NCBI GenBank assembly: GCA_029817715.1
Contig: JARUPY010000537.1
Span: forward strand, 1,736,001 to 1,800,000
Length of the DNA stretch: 64,000 nucleotides
Source of the DNA: Melastoma dodecandrum
Taxonomy: Eukaryota; Streptophyta; Magnoliopsida; Myrtales; Melastomataceae
Direction of reading: 5' to 3'
This document shows positions 11,123 through 22,390 of the stretch, in pieces (position 1 is the stretch's first letter; each line of letters begins with the position of its first letter). A program made the translations under genes and the position numbers. A model generated the notes under the pieces. It was given only the letters and a program-made list of their open reading frames with translations. It was not told where the DNA came from and did not search any database.

Positions 11123-14100
11123 CTGTGTAGGCGTGAAATAACACAAAGAATCAGATTAACAAACAAAGTTATGCGTCCACCAAACAACTTCTTTATCGCA
11201 AAGTAAAACAACATTAAAAACTAAGGGATATCTTTACCCATTCATTCTTAAGTATGTCCAGGGCCGATTGGTGGTCGTATACGTGACTTGATATTCCTGA
11301 ATTTTTTTTCTCATTCATAAGTTCCCATCCAAAACGTCTTAGAGAGCTATGCATCCACAATCGATCATCCGCACCCACTTTCGCAAAGGGCATCAAGGTT
11401 TTACCCGAGGACAGACTAAGCCACTCATGCCACATATATTTTGCAGTTTGAACATCTTCATTAGAAGCAAAGCATGCAACGTCTAGAAATATTTGCTTCT
11501 GCCTTTCATCTAGCTCTCCGTGAAGTACCGCTAGTACTTTCCAAAAATCCGAAGTAAGTTGCAACTTGGACAACTGTTCAAAGGCTTTTACATCTTCACC
11601 GTGTAGAAGAGAACCTACAAATTCAATAAGGAGTGGGCATCCCAGCAATTTACTGACTATAGGCTCCACGAATTCACTGCATTCAGTTTCGCAATATTCC
11701 TTCCCGAATGCATGCCAGTTGAATAGTTCAACAGCGACCTTTGTCTCCATCAAATTAACGGACTTGTATATGACCAAATCGGCTCCAAGTGACTCTGTAA
11801 TCACATTGTTTCCTCTGCTGGTGACTATTATCCAGCTTCCCAAGCCTAGGCAACCCTTTAACTCCTTTCCAATGAAAGTTGTGATATGAGAGATGTCTTC
11901 CACGCCATCGAGGACGACTAAAACTTTCATTTGGCGAAGTACCTCTTTAAAAACCTCAAACGCTTCCTCATAAGAGGTGTCATCTTCGTATTCTACCCCC
12001 AAGATGTCAAGTATCAACTTAAACTGTAGGGGTCGAATGCCACCAGGCAGCGCTATCGCTTCTGCAATGTCTTCAAGAAAGCAACAAGCATCAAATTGAG
12101 AGGAGACCCGGCTATAGACTGCCTTCGCAAGAGTGGTTGATCCAACTCCCCGTGGACTGCTTCCCTGGCCAGTTTTTGTTGAATGACAGATTCCTATCAT
12201 CAACACTCCATCAATGCCCCTATTAGCAGACTCAATTAAGCCCGAAACTTGATGGTCGATGCCAATGATATGATTTATAGCAGCAAGCTGCATCTCTTTC
12301 AAAGATAAATCGAGGTCTGCAAAGTGTTCTTTGTCACTTTCTTCCATTTTTTCCATAACGTCTGATACCTGTAAATCATAACAAATATTGGTAAAAGTTG
12401 GAAAAACAACAAGAAGAAAAATTTCAAATGATAGGTGGAAACCAGAAAGAAGCGACATTGTGATAAAATTTCTTTGCAGCCTAAAATCATAACAAATATT
12501 AGCTCTATGTCTTTCAGATGCCACGATCAAACACAATCAAATCTACTTCCCAGGGTTGCTTCTCACCTCATCTGGCCTCTCCACACACTTTTTATCTGCT
12601 GGCAGGAAGGGAATCTTGCACCCCGAAAGGTACAATTCTTTTGAAGCTGAGAGGCTCCCAATTTCGTCTGGAATTCCTTCGCTGAGAGGGTTGCGAGCAA
12701 CGTCCAACACTATTAGGTTCGTCAGATCAAATATCGAGGCGGGCAATCTCCTGATGTTGTTATCCTGTAACTCAAGTGTCCTCAAGGATTCCAATCTTCC
12801 AATTGATTCCGGTACTTCTTCAATCTTACAATCAGTCACAATTAGCTCCCGTAAAGCTCTTGCACAACAGAGCTCTTTTGGTAAACTCCTCAAAGACCGA
12901 CAACAGGAGATCTTCAGATAAGTAAGATTCTCCAACTTACCCATCGAATGGTGGATTTCTTCCAAGTTTTCAATATACTCAAAAACCATAATCTCCAACT
13001 TTAAGCAATGCGAGACATCAGGCGTCGTCATCATATCACTGTTGTCCCAGACCACCAGCACCCTTAAACTAGGCATTATCTGTAAATGCATCGTGCACCA
13101 CAATTTATAATAAGAAGAGCACTTTACGCATTTAACTATCAAAACATGACATATAGGAGGAGGAGTTCATACCAGCTTTTCAACACCTTGCCATCCACCT
13201 TGAAGATGGAGAACGACTAAGTTTCTCATCAAGAAAATGTCGGGATTCAACCGTTGATTACAATTCCGCCAAGAAAGCCACAATAACTTCTCCCGGATAC
13301 TTCCAAAATCTCCAATAAATTGATGTGTCCCTTCTAGACGAAGATACATCAAATTAAATAATCCTCTAAAGTTCTCTTCAGAGAGTTTGTGTTCTTCCGT
13401 AATACTTTCCAAGTCCAAATCCATTGCTATGATTCTCTTTGAGACCTTATAAACGAAAAAATTCAACTAACATTAATAATCATATTGTGCTCGGTGAAGA
13501 GTGACATCAATGTCAAAGTAATGCACATGGAAAGAAGGTATTATTTAAATGTCAACTTAATTCGACGAGTTCCTTACCTTTTTCTGAAGCACTATCTTTA
13601 AGGCATCGTCTGGATCCCAAAGTCTAGTACACATTTCAGGCCGTTCGAAGCTTTCCGATCGAATGATTTTTCTTCCCATTTCTCGAAGTAGATCATGAAT
13701 GCAAAATTCACCGTTTGAATCAATTTTGATAAATGATTTGTTGCTGAGTACCTTCACTCCGCTTTCTGGATACAAGTCGCGAGCTTCCCAGAGATAATCC
13801 GCATACCTCAGACGCATCGCTTCCCGAAAGCACGCAATATCGAGGAAAATTTCTTTCTCCTTCTGGTCTAACCCATCATAACTTAGCTTCAAGATCTCAA
13901 AAACATCTTTATGGGGAATGTTCTTCAATTTTTTGAGCATATCCTGCCATAAGTCTTTACTCTGGCAAAACAAATGTCCTGCAATCACCACCAAAGCCAA
14001 GGGAAGGTTCTGAATGGTCTTAACTACCTGTTTCGATAAACAATGATAATCTTCTGGAGGTTCATCGGTGCCAAAGGCATGCCTGCTGAAGAGATGAAGG

Positions 14101-15396
14101 GCGTGGTTGTCTCTCATTTTATCCATTTCATAAAAGTGAAGTAATTCGGAACTCAAACGAGCAAATTGATTGCAAACGCTTTTATCCGTAGTCGTGATTA
14201 TGACTCGACTGCCTGTTCCTAATGTGTCTTCTGGGTCTTTTCCGACAAAATTCTCCAGTTGAGAGAACTGATCCACGTCATCGAGAACCAGAAGCATCCT
14301 CTTGCCCCGAATCCTTTGTATCATCTCGCCGAACCCATCGTCAAAGTTACACGATCTCGTGTATTGGCCACCAAGAATGTCCCTTGATAACTTATTCTGC
14401 AACATCGCAATGCCTCCATGACCCATGGCTGACACACGCACGTTCGAAATGAAACTGGACCCTTCGAACCGGGAAGATAATTTATTGAAGACGACGCGAG
14501 CAAGGGTTGTCTTCCCAATTCCCCCCATCCCATGAAGCACCACAAGTCTTACTCCAGAGGAGTCGCAGTCCAACAGATTTAACATGTCGGATACTCGATC
14601 ATCGATCCCTGTAAGATGATCAGGCAAACTTTGATCCCTGATTCTCAGCTTCACAATAATATCCTGAACTATTAATTGGACGAATCTGCCTTCCCTGCAC
14701 GACGACAATGAAAATACGTTTATTTACAAAAAAATTCAGTCACCGTAGTCATCACCATCTTCCTCATGGATTTCGATACGTTTATTTACAAAAAAACGTT
14801 CAGTATTTAAAGATATTTATTTCGAAAGAAAAAAAGAAATGATTCGAAAGAGAAAGTGAGGAATAACAAGGCTCTGGTAGTTACCCCCGGATGGCTTTGG
14901 AGTCCCATCCGCTGATCCGGCCGACCGTCTTAAGCGCTTCCTCCCATTTCTTCACAACGTCCTGGCCGTGTCGATACTTGTGTGCGTTGAGCGCTTCCCG
15001 ATACAGCTCTGTTCGCAGCTTTACATCAGCCGGATCTGCCCCGTAGAAAATCGGCAGTATGATTTTTCCGCCGATGTTCGAACCTCTGCAGAGGTCCACC
15101 ATCATGTTGAGCTCCCTGAGGCACCACGCACTGGACGCGTAGTTCCTGGAAAGGACAATGGCGTAGACCCTGGAGCCATGGATCGCTCGCCAGAGCTCAG
15201 CCCTAATCACTTCGCCGCGACCGATCTCCTCGTCGCCCTTGAAAACACGGAGACCAGCCCCGGCCATGCACTCGTAGAGGTAGTTGACGATGCCGTAACG
15301 AGCATCGGGTCCCCGGAAGCTCAGGAAGACATCGTACTCAGATCTCTTTAAAGTGAGGGGATCTCGATCACTGCCCTCTCTCCGTACAGACTCCAT
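10031..15396 (-). CDS. TIR-NB-LRR-NB-LRR disease-resistance protein, six exons
   Basis: Intracellular immune receptor. Inferred exons: 15396-14885 (TIR), 14694-13578 (NB-ARC 1), 13445-13173 and 13079-12567 (LRR 1), 12368-11238 (NB-ARC 2), 11122-10031 (LRR 2, stop TGA). All five introns are GT-AG (donors gtaact, gtaagg, gtatga, gtgaga, gtaaag). The exons sum to 4638 nt, divisible by three, giving 1545 aa without a stop. The TIR (about 20-165) has YDVFLSFRGPDAR, a BB-loop GDEEIGRGE and the catalytic-position glutamate E95 in WCLREL. NB-ARC 1 (about 171-543) has P-loop GMGGIGKTT, kinase-2 LLVLDDVD, RNBS-B GSRVIITT, NLPLAL for GLPL, IFLDIACF and an IHD variant of MHD. NB-ARC 2 (about 806-1182) keeps the fold but is degenerate. 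LRR 2 has about 12 repeats. Two adjacent genes are possible, but the second would need its own start, and its exon 5 has a perfect acceptor in phase with exon 4. Confidence 0.85.
11238..12368 (-). CDS. Exon 5 of the TIR-NB-LRR-NB-LRR gene: degenerate second NB-ARC
   Basis: Acceptor tttacag; starts VSDVMEKMEESDKEH in phase with exon 4. It is homologous to TNL NB-ARC throughout, including GIDHQVSGLI, TTLAKAVYSRVSSQFDACCF and QIFLDVACF. Key residues are changed: the P-loop reads GVGSTT (Lys to Ser, with an insertion just before it), kinase-2 reads LVVLDGV (second Asp to Gly), GLPL reads GCPLLI, and MHD reads MHS. Nucleotide binding is probably lost although the reading frame is kept over 377 codons. 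Confidence 0.85.
12567..13445 (-). CDS. Exons 3-4 of the TIR-NB-LRR-NB-LRR gene: first LRR block
   Basis: Exon 3 (13445-13173) starts VSKRIIAMDLDLES, the typical beginning of a TNL LRR. Exon 4 (13079-12567) carries LRRs such as LRTLELQDNNIRRLPASIFDL and ends ERPDE at GAG|gtgaga. If that donor is not used, translation stops a few codons later (VRSNPGK), giving a normal-looking TIR-NB-LRR protein. The donor therefore decides between a short and a long product. Confidence 0.82.
13578..14694 (-). CDS. Exon 2 of the TIR-NB-LRR-NB-LRR gene: first NB-ARC
   Basis: Acceptor gtgcag, completing the Gly codon from exon 1; donor AAG|gtaagg. The nucleotide-binding motifs are all recognisable (P-loop lysine about residue 232, LLVLDDVD, GSRVIITT, IFLDIACF, FCIHDLLREMG). 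This looks like a competent ATP/ADP switch, with a minor GLPL change (NLPLAL). Confidence 0.9.
14885..15396 (-). CDS. Exon 1 of the TIR-NB-LRR-NB-LRR gene: TIR domain
   Basis: ATG at 15394-15396 begins MESVRREG; an in-frame upstream reading starts only from a TTG. The domain ends GWDSKAIRG, splitting a Gly codon as GG|gtaact, the usual phase-2 junction after a TNL TIR exon. TIR domains of this class act as NADases on NLR oligomerisation (family knowledge); E95 in WCLREL fits the catalytic glutamate. Confidence 0.88.
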
Positions 15397-15583
15397 GATT
15401 GAGCTGCTGATTCTCAATTCCCCACCCGCTCACAAAAGAAGGTTATGAATATTGAGTTCAATTGGGAAAGAAAGGTAGTTGCGAAGAAGCTTGGCCTTCT
15501 TTTCGGGGCACGCCGACAATCCTTGTTGACCATCGTAAAGCGTGTTATTGATACCTGCGACAATAACATTATGAGTTTTGTAC

Positions 15584-15590
15584 CTTTATA
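15584..15590 (-). promoter_or_regulatory. Possible TATA box of the TIR-NB-LRR-NB-LRR gene
   Basis: TATAAAG on the minus strand, about 190 bp upstream of the ATG. Only the motif and its position support it. Confidence 0.35.
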
Positions 15591-15735
15591 CCGTGCTCCC
15601 ACGAAATAGTTTCTGTATTCCCGCTTTACCGTAGTATTTCTTTTATCTTTTTATTTTCTTAAAAATCAGCCATTTGAGTTTTGGTTTTGTTTCAAATTAG
15701 TCTTTCAATACAAAAATTAAAATTTTTTCTTAAAC

Positions 15736-15748
15736 GGCTTTGATACTA
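15736..15748 (-). other. Degenerate tRNA-Met primer-binding-site-like sequence (copy 1)
   Basis: On the minus strand TAGTATCAAAGCC, a decayed match to the plant retroelement primer site TGGTATCAGAGC. It aligns with the better-preserved site of copy 2 at 30036-30046. Confidence 0.6.
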
Positions 15749-15791
15749 ATTCGATAAGCAGGATATGAACTTAAGAAGATTTTTCTAATTG

Positions 15792-16082
15792 TCATTGTCG
15801 TCGGCGTTCTGTCAACCTCAAATACTCCTTAGAATATCTTGAACTTGTCGTAAATCCCAGACTAAACTTACAATCAAGGAAGAATTCCTCAAATTCACTC
15901 TGTACCAGAGTCAATTCTTCTAATTTTTTAGAATAACTACTCTCTACAAGCCTGGATAACTGAGATATCTGGGCCGATAGACCTTCCAAATGATCTATTA
16001 AAATATTCAGAAGTCCAGTAGTAGAATTCTTGCCAACCCCGTGATCCAAATAAAGCAATTTTGGGTTTGGACAATCAGTCAT
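15792..16082 (-). CDS. Small viral ORF between the leader and primer site (copy 1), 96 aa
   Basis: ATG at 16080-16082, uninterrupted to the stop at 15792: MTDCPNPKLLYLDHG, heptad-rich LLNILIDHLEGLSAQISQL, ending YLRLTERRRQ. It looks like a short coiled-coil protein. Copy 2 encodes the homologue at 29704-29988 with one in-frame stop. No function recognised; small virion-associated proteins of caulimovirids are an unproven analogy. Confidence 0.5.
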   Translation of the reverse strand: MTDCPNPKLLYLDHGVGKNSTTGLLNILIDHLEGLSAQISQLSRLVESSYSKKLEELTLVQSEFEEFFLDCKFSLGFTTSSRYSKEYLRLTERRRQ

Positions 16083-16734
16083 AGAAATGACTCGTGCACT
16101 TGCACTACTCTAATTAATTTTTTCTTAATTGGACTCTTCTTTCAAGATAGAAAGAACGACATAAATAACTTAAAGATAAAATATGTTTAACATACCTCTC
16201 TCCGATGGACACCCTTAAGGGTTCACCAAGCTTCCGTAACTTCAGAGATTCAAGAATTAATCACTTCTCAGAATTGAGAATTCTATGAGATGGAGATTCT
16301 CTTTTGTGTAATTTCAAATGCCCTTACCTTGAGGGTCTTATATAGACACTCCTCCTCCTTTACAAGGTTTCAGCGAAAGGCTTATCCTTCAAGGTTTCGA
16401 TTCAAAGATCTAGCCTTATGTTAGACTTAACCAATTTATTTTTAGGTTAATTCTAATAATCTTACTCTTCATTTCTTGAGGTACTCTGGAGACGGATTAA
16501 AGAACTCAATCTTAGAGAAATGTGAAAGAAAGTTCTCTATTCTGATCGCCTCCCTGAATGGGGTAGAAGGTTGTGAAATATATACACAAAGAAGCTAGTG
16601 TCTATGCACTGTTTGCCAGCTCAAAAGTAAACGGAATTTAAAAAAGCTACTAAAGTTAGCTAATGGTCCTAGCGACCGACAAAATTCTCTAGTCTATCTT
16701 TATATAATTTTTTTCTTCCGTCTGCATCATTGCT
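16083..16734 (-). promoter_or_regulatory. Viral intergenic region: promoter and leader (copy 1)
   Basis: This non-coding block is conserved with 29040-29703 of copy 2. It has a TATATAT run near 16578-16586, a segment ending ttcagggaggcgatc, and later an AGGTATG.TAAACATATTT block shared by both copies (near 16180 here). That position and sequence suit a viral promoter, a long leader and possibly a splice donor. Inference from conservation. Confidence 0.55.
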
Positions 16735-18930
16735 TTATCTTGGGAGATTCCTTCTGCATTGGCGTATGTTGTCTCGCCGATTTCCTTTCCAGAGAGTCCT
16801 CACTGCTGTTGATAATTTTCATGAATTTGTCGGGCTCTCTCTTTGTCTTGTTCAAATCGCTGAGCTAATAATTTATTGGCGTAATCATCAATTTTTCTCC
16901 AGACTTCAAATGTATCTGTCCGGAGGCACAATTCAGAGTTTTCTCTCTTCCAGAAACTATCTAGAAAATCCAAAACTCCTTCCCATCCTCGTTCCCCTAC
17001 TTGTTCGTCTGCATAGCTTAAATAGGAACAGAGGATCGTAACGGTAGTATCCCGTCACTAGGCACGTAATACAATTCCTTGCGGGCGAATACATGCTCCA
17101 ACATATCTTTCAAGAACTCAAAATTTTATGGCTTTTCTAACTGTTTTGTCCTTGTAATACTTCCGCCATAAACCTCTGTGATCAAGGTCCTGTCGTTGAG
17201 GCTCTATCAGATGTCTACTCCCACTAGGATGAATGTCCCAGACTTGCATATTGGGAAGAATTACTTTCCCAAACATTTCATGTTCCTCTTCTTCCATCAT
17301 AGTGCTAGTAATCAATGCCGGGACATACTTTGGTCTGTATCCTAGGCATCCGAGTACAAACTTTACCATATGGGGCAGTGGTTCTATATATTCTAGTTCT
17401 GAACGGTCAATCTCCAGAATGTCTACAAACCCAGCATATAGATATGGTAAAGCTACTCCCACCATTCCAGAATTAATTCTCAGGGACGGCCACCTCTCCG
17501 ATATCCAATGTAGATACAGACGAAGTACAGAGTTCTCCTCGAGTAAGGATTCTCTCATATCCACCACTACCTTTGGGGTCTTAAACTCTTTGACCTCATA
17601 CGGTAATATGGATATTGTCGTGGTGAGAATTTGTTGTCTATCCCTTATGGTCTTGGGCAGCTCTTCTCCATCTGAAGTCTTATACAACAACTTAGACTTC
17701 AGATCTTTGATATACTCTATTGCTTTGGCTGCAAAAAACTCAATCTGGCGCTTATAATTATTTTTGACACAACTCATGAGTCCTTCACAAACAATAGTTG
17801 CATCCCAAGATAGGAATCCATCTTCAAAAGAATCTAAATCAAAATACCCGGATTCTTCTGAATCCTCATGACTTTCGCCATCGTGAGCCTGCTCACCAGA
17901 TTCTTTAATCGAATCTCTTTCAGGAATTGCTTCCTCAAGGTTTTTTTTTTATTTTAGGATTACCTTCTTCGAGCATGTCTGATATTCCATAGTTGAAATA
18001 CTCGTCATACTCTATTTCTGCCGTATCATCAGGTTCTACTTTCTGTATCGGTTCACTATGAAGGCTTTGAATTCTACCTCCTCTCGAGCATACTCAGCCT
18101 CAACCTGCTCTTTCTCCTCCTTTCGGCTCTGTAAGAGACTCTTATAGGATTTGACAGCTTGGTTTATGGATATATTTTGCTCTTTAGCTAGGTGATTACG
18201 ACAATAATTAAATTGTTCCGTGGTTAATGGGTACCACCAAGATTCTTCAACCTTTTTCTCCTTTATCGGAGCATCCTTCTCAGGACCAGAAGACTTAAGT
18301 TGTTTTGCCTTGCTCTTCTTCTTGGCTTTTCCTTGAGAATCGGCCTGGGCTTCTTCTTTTAGATCCGTCATTTCCGCCTTTTCTTTGGAGCTTCCCTTCT
18401 TAGGATCAGCCAGCCTCTCTTGAGGATCTTTCTTCATGTCTCCTTTGGAGTTGGTATTATCCTTCTCCGTTGGATTCATCGTCCCTTCTTGTGAACTTTT
18501 ACTCGCTTTCCCCTTGGAAATGGATAAAACCTTTTCTTTGGGTTTAGTCATTCCCTTCTGGGAATCAACTTTCGCTTTTCCTTTAGAGTTGGCCGAAACT
18601 TTCTCTTTTGGATTAGCCATCCCCTTCTGGAGATCGGTTTTCGCTTCTCCTTTAGAGTCGGTAACAACCTTTTTCTTGAGATTAGCCACACCTTTGTGGG
18701 AGTTCGCAGCTTTCGACTTGTTTGGACATTCGAAAGATCTGTGTCCAGGTCGCTTACACTGTCAGCAGAGAGCTGCTTTCGTTCCTGAAACAGAACCAGC
18801 ATCACTATGCTCACCCTCTTTCTTATTAGGACATATCTTCTTGGAGTGCCCCTGCTGCTTGCATCCCCAGCAAATCTTTCTCTTTTCGGTTGGATATATC
18901 TGCAAGTTCTCTAGAGAGAGAGTCAGCTGT
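16735..18930 (-). pseudogene. Viral downstream ORF: two zinc fingers, Lys-rich repeats, conserved C-terminal domain (copy 1)
   Basis: After RNase H come two knuckles (CWGCKQQGHSKKIC, then QCKRPGHRSFEC with its first Cys codon apparently mutated), then 18689-18036 with Lys/Ser-rich near-repeats (PKEKVSANSKGKAKVDSQKG and relatives), then YPLTTEQFNYCRNHLAKE, an acidic linker, and 17777-17118 (KAIEYIKDLKSKL, VVVDMRESLLEENSVL, LYLHWISE, WDIHPSGSRHLIEPQR). Homology to copy 2 continues to about 16735. The position matches caulimovirus ORF VI or florendovirus ORF2, but I recognise no transactivator motif, so function is unassigned. The frame is broken near 18760, 18040, 17945 and 17118. Confidence 0.6.
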
Positions 18931-19618
18931 AATGTTTTTGTCTGAAGAAATGTATTCAACATTGAATTTATAATAGCTAAACCATTCTTGCAACCTCAAA
19001 AGTCTAGTTTGCCTAGCTTCCTTAAAGTTCAGACTCACAAATCTTTTTACATAAGTCGAGTCAGAATGCACTAAGAATTTCTTTGATGCTAAAAAGATGT
19101 AAAATGTCTGTATTCCATTTTTTAAGGCCAATACCTCTTTTCCGTGTATCGGGTATCGGAATTCGTACTCCTTAAACTACCCGACCAATACCTACAAACG
19201 GGTTCCGGCTTTCTTCCATTAATTTTCAGAACAGCCCCCCAGAACTCATTAGAAACATCAATTTCCAAGACTAACTCATCCTTGTTAGAAGGTAAAGAAA
19301 GTTGAGAAAATTCTTAACCTTTTCCTTAATCCTATGAATAACATGAGTATCCTCATCTTCCCATGACCAAGGATTCGTAGAAGATGTCTTCTTTGAAATC
19401 CTCCCTAAATCTTGGGAAAGGTCTTTCACAAACTTTCGTACATAGTTAACAAATCCGCAAAACCTTTGGACTTGCTTATTATCCTCAAGTTTGCCAGGAA
19501 ATTCAACAATTTTCTCGGCAATATGACTTTGTAATTTAATTTTTCCTTTTTCAATCTCCATTCCTAGAAAATTAACTGATTCCTTAAACCACTCTATCTT
19601 TCTCTCAGATAGAATCAT
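18860..19618 (-). pseudogene. Viral RT connection and RNase H (copy 1)
   Basis: 19618-19271 carries the RT thumb region (IEWFKESVNFLGMEI, RFCGFVNYVRKFVKDL). After a frame change, RNase H is visible: EIDVSNEFWGAVL near 19255 and, at 19131-18860, LRLQEWFSYYKFNVEYI then SSDKNITADSLSREL. Stops and shifts show decay. Confidence 0.82.
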
Positions 19619-20298
19619 GCCCTTCTGTGATCGTCCTCAGTCTGATTGTAGACTAACACATCGTCTATGTTGACAACACAAAACTTGCAAACCTGCTTGA
19701 AAGCATTATCCATCTTGCGCTGAAAGACGCCTGGAACATTCTTCAGGCCGAACGGGATCACTAGCCATTCAAACATCCGCGGAGCATTGAAGGCAGTTAG
19801 AGAAAACAAATATTCTTCCATCTTGACTTGCCAGTAACCACTTTTCAAGTCAAATTTGAAAAAGAATTTTGGTTGGCATAAACTAATTCTATCAATCAGG
19901 TCTCCTGCAGTAGGAATCTTATAGCCGTCATCTTTGGTAACTTTGTTAAGCTGACGATAGTCTATAACCATTCGTGTTTTTCCTCGCACCTGTTCGGCAT
20001 GTTTTATTATCATAAAGGAAGGACTAGAGTGTGGACTATAACTGTCGCTAATCAAGCCTCTTTCAAGCAACTCAGGAATCTGTTTGTCAAATTCCTCAAC
20101 CATTTCAGCTGCGTATGTAATATTTCTGGCTCTTATAATGGTTACGGGATCTTTCAATTCGAGTATAGCCTTGAGGCCATTCCGACTCCACAATTTTGAT
20201 GGATCTTCATTAAAATTGTTGGTAAGTTTTACAAGGAACTTATCCCATTTTGTCCCTGTTAACTGTATTGTCATGCACACTTCTTGTTTTGAAAACAA
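19615..20298 (-). pseudogene. Viral reverse transcriptase domain (copy 1)
   Basis: RT fingers and palm: RMVIDYRQLN, FDLKSGYWQVKM, EWLVIPFGLKN, FQRKMDNAF. The catalytic box reads NIDD where the family has YIDD, a change expected to weaken or abolish activity. The frame breaks at 19615 and RT continues in the next frame. Confidence 0.9.
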
Positions 20299-20319
20299 GT
20301 TGTCATATCAATTAGAAGT

Positions 20320-21288
20320 TCAGGTATTCATTGGAGAAAACAGAGTTTGCATCCATAATTCGTGCTCTCTCAACCGTATATCACCACGTTGAGCTCGCAC
20401 TCTGAAAGCTCTTTCACATGGTGAATTACCACAATATTCTGTCTGTTTTACCTGATAGAACCCGAATTTTAACCTTAATTTTGGTATCTGTAGAATACTG
20501 ATCTTTACACCCCCAATGAAAACATCGTTTACATCCTGCATAAAAGGTAAATTTTCCTTTCGTCCCTTAAGAAAGGCATTACCAAGGATCATATCTACCT
20601 CTAACAAAGGATGTGCAAGGACCTCTTTAATGACGAATTTATGTCCGCCAATAAAGACAGGCACATTACTGGCTTGATGGCTAACAATCGTCGCCATTCC
20701 ATCGACATTAACCATATGGATGGGTTTTTCAAGTGGTTCCCACCACTCATCTGGTAACGCATGGAGTCTAGCACAACTTATGTTATACCCTGTGTCTATC
20801 AAGGTATCCGGAGAATACTCATAGTATCCAGAAACTTTGAAAGTTAGAGCAACGTATGTGCTCAGTTTTTCCTTCCTCACACTAAATCCCATGTGTCTGG
20901 GTACTTCTTGGGATGGCTCTATCATCCTCGAGATTTTGTCTACTGAGATAGACCTTTGTTTGGCTATCTGCTCGATAACCTTACAAACTTCAGGAATATT
21001 AGATAAAGAGTTCTCTAGATAGTAAACTCTCATCATCCTTATTGATTCCTCTCTCGGTTGGTCTACTGGATCTTCATAGACTGGTAATGATACTTGTCTA
21101 TATCCCACGATCCTACTCGTATGTTGAGACAGGGTTCTGGAATCGACAGACCTTCGAGACACTTCCTCAACTAGTGGTGGTACAGACGCTTCTGCTGGTA
21201 GAGACATAATTATGTCATCTCCCACATCACAAGCTCTAGAGGAAACTTCAAAGAGTGTATGGGTTCTTGTTTCTCTCAGAAGTGGCAT
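20320..21288 (-). pseudogene. Viral aspartic protease domain (copy 1)
   Basis: An open frame with the retropepsin signature LIDTGYNISCA (catalytic DTG codons at about 20788-20796) and a downstream DMILGNAFL flap/ILG motif. It precedes RT in the same direction, as in caulimovirid polyproteins. The processing role is family knowledge. Confidence 0.75.
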
Positions 21289-21399
21289 TCTGACAGGCAG
21301 ATGCCTGTCAACTCTAGAATTACTTGTTGTGACGGTTCTCCCAACATTAAAGTTATCTCATTACCTATTTGTCGGATATTAGCCGCACTAATAGGTCTA

Positions 21400-22204
21400 A
21401 AACTACTACCGGGTTCAGTCATAACCCAACTTCTTTGCCAGGTTAACTCCAATGGGTTTACATCGCGCCTATGAAATTGTTGGTAGATACTATGACCCTC
21501 TTCGAACAACTCGGTGAGTCTTGAGATATTCTTCACACCAGGACTAGAGGTATTTACCAATCGGTAAATTACCCTAGTGTGATACGCCAAAAACTTGGCC
21601 TGGGGATTCATCCATTCCATATTCATTGATTTAATCCTAAAGCCAATGAATTCCCCAAACATCGATCGTTTAGGGCCATCATGCAATTTGGATGGACCTG
21701 GAACCATACAGGACCATGTGCAAGATTGGCCTGCATTCTTAATATCAAATGGTCTTTAAATTCTCGCCATCTTTTATCGATTGCAGCTGCTACCATAGGA
21801 CTATCCGCTGGTAGGTGAAATAGCGGAATTAATCCTACCTGATATACATCTCTTGCATGTTGCATGGTTTCTCTTATGCGTTGTACATTTAATAATGGGA
21901 TATCCAGAGTCTCAAGTTCTGTACTTGTAACTTGAGTCGTTGCCTCTGATTGTAATATGTCTATTATTGACCTAAAGTTAAACCTCGAGACATCGTAGAC
22001 CTTTCTCACATTAACAGTTGGCAACCTCCATTCCAGAATAGACTGGGATGGATCTTCATGCTGGTGAGATTCTTCGAATACCTGATTTGTTTCTTCTAAA
22101 GGAACCAACTCATCACCATCTCCATTCTGCTTTACTATCATCATGAATAGATGTGCAGTCCAGAGATCATAATCATGTTCTAAGTCTGTATCGTGATTTG
22201 ACAC
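21400..22204 (-). pseudogene. Viral movement-protein-like region (copy 1)
   Basis: Two overlapping frames (22204-21623 and 21707-21276) together resemble caulimovirid 30K-type movement proteins: a GPVWFQVHPN..MALND segment, then in the next frame FIGFRIKSMN and YHTRVIYRLVN. The frame changes near 21670. No ATG starts the first frame. Movement proteins carry virus through plasmodesmata. The assignment rests on local resemblance and gene order. Confidence 0.5.
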
Positions 22205-22345
22205 GACTTCGTAGATTGATTCTACTTCCGAGTCTAAGTTACAAATGTCATGCTCATCTATCGGTTCATAATCTAGGACTTACTCCTCATAACTCCTATC
22301 ATCTATAAAAATCATTCAGAGTCTTTCTCTCCTTTGATTCTTCTA

Positions 22346-22390
22346 AGGACAAGTATCCGCCTTGTGAGTTGTTAACCCACAAAACCAGCA
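22346..22390 (-). pseudogene. CCHC zinc finger of the viral capsid-like region (copy 1)
   Basis: The minus strand encodes CWFCGLTTHKADTC (C-X2-C-X4-H-X4-C), the nucleic-acid-binding knuckle found near the end of caulimovirid coat proteins. The surrounding sequence (22300-22800) is Lys/Arg-rich with several stops. Confidence 0.7.

Noticed and set aside
11566..11889. Plus-strand open frames opposite the NLR exons
   Set aside because: Antisense shadows; the minus strand has clear NB-ARC and LRR motifs.
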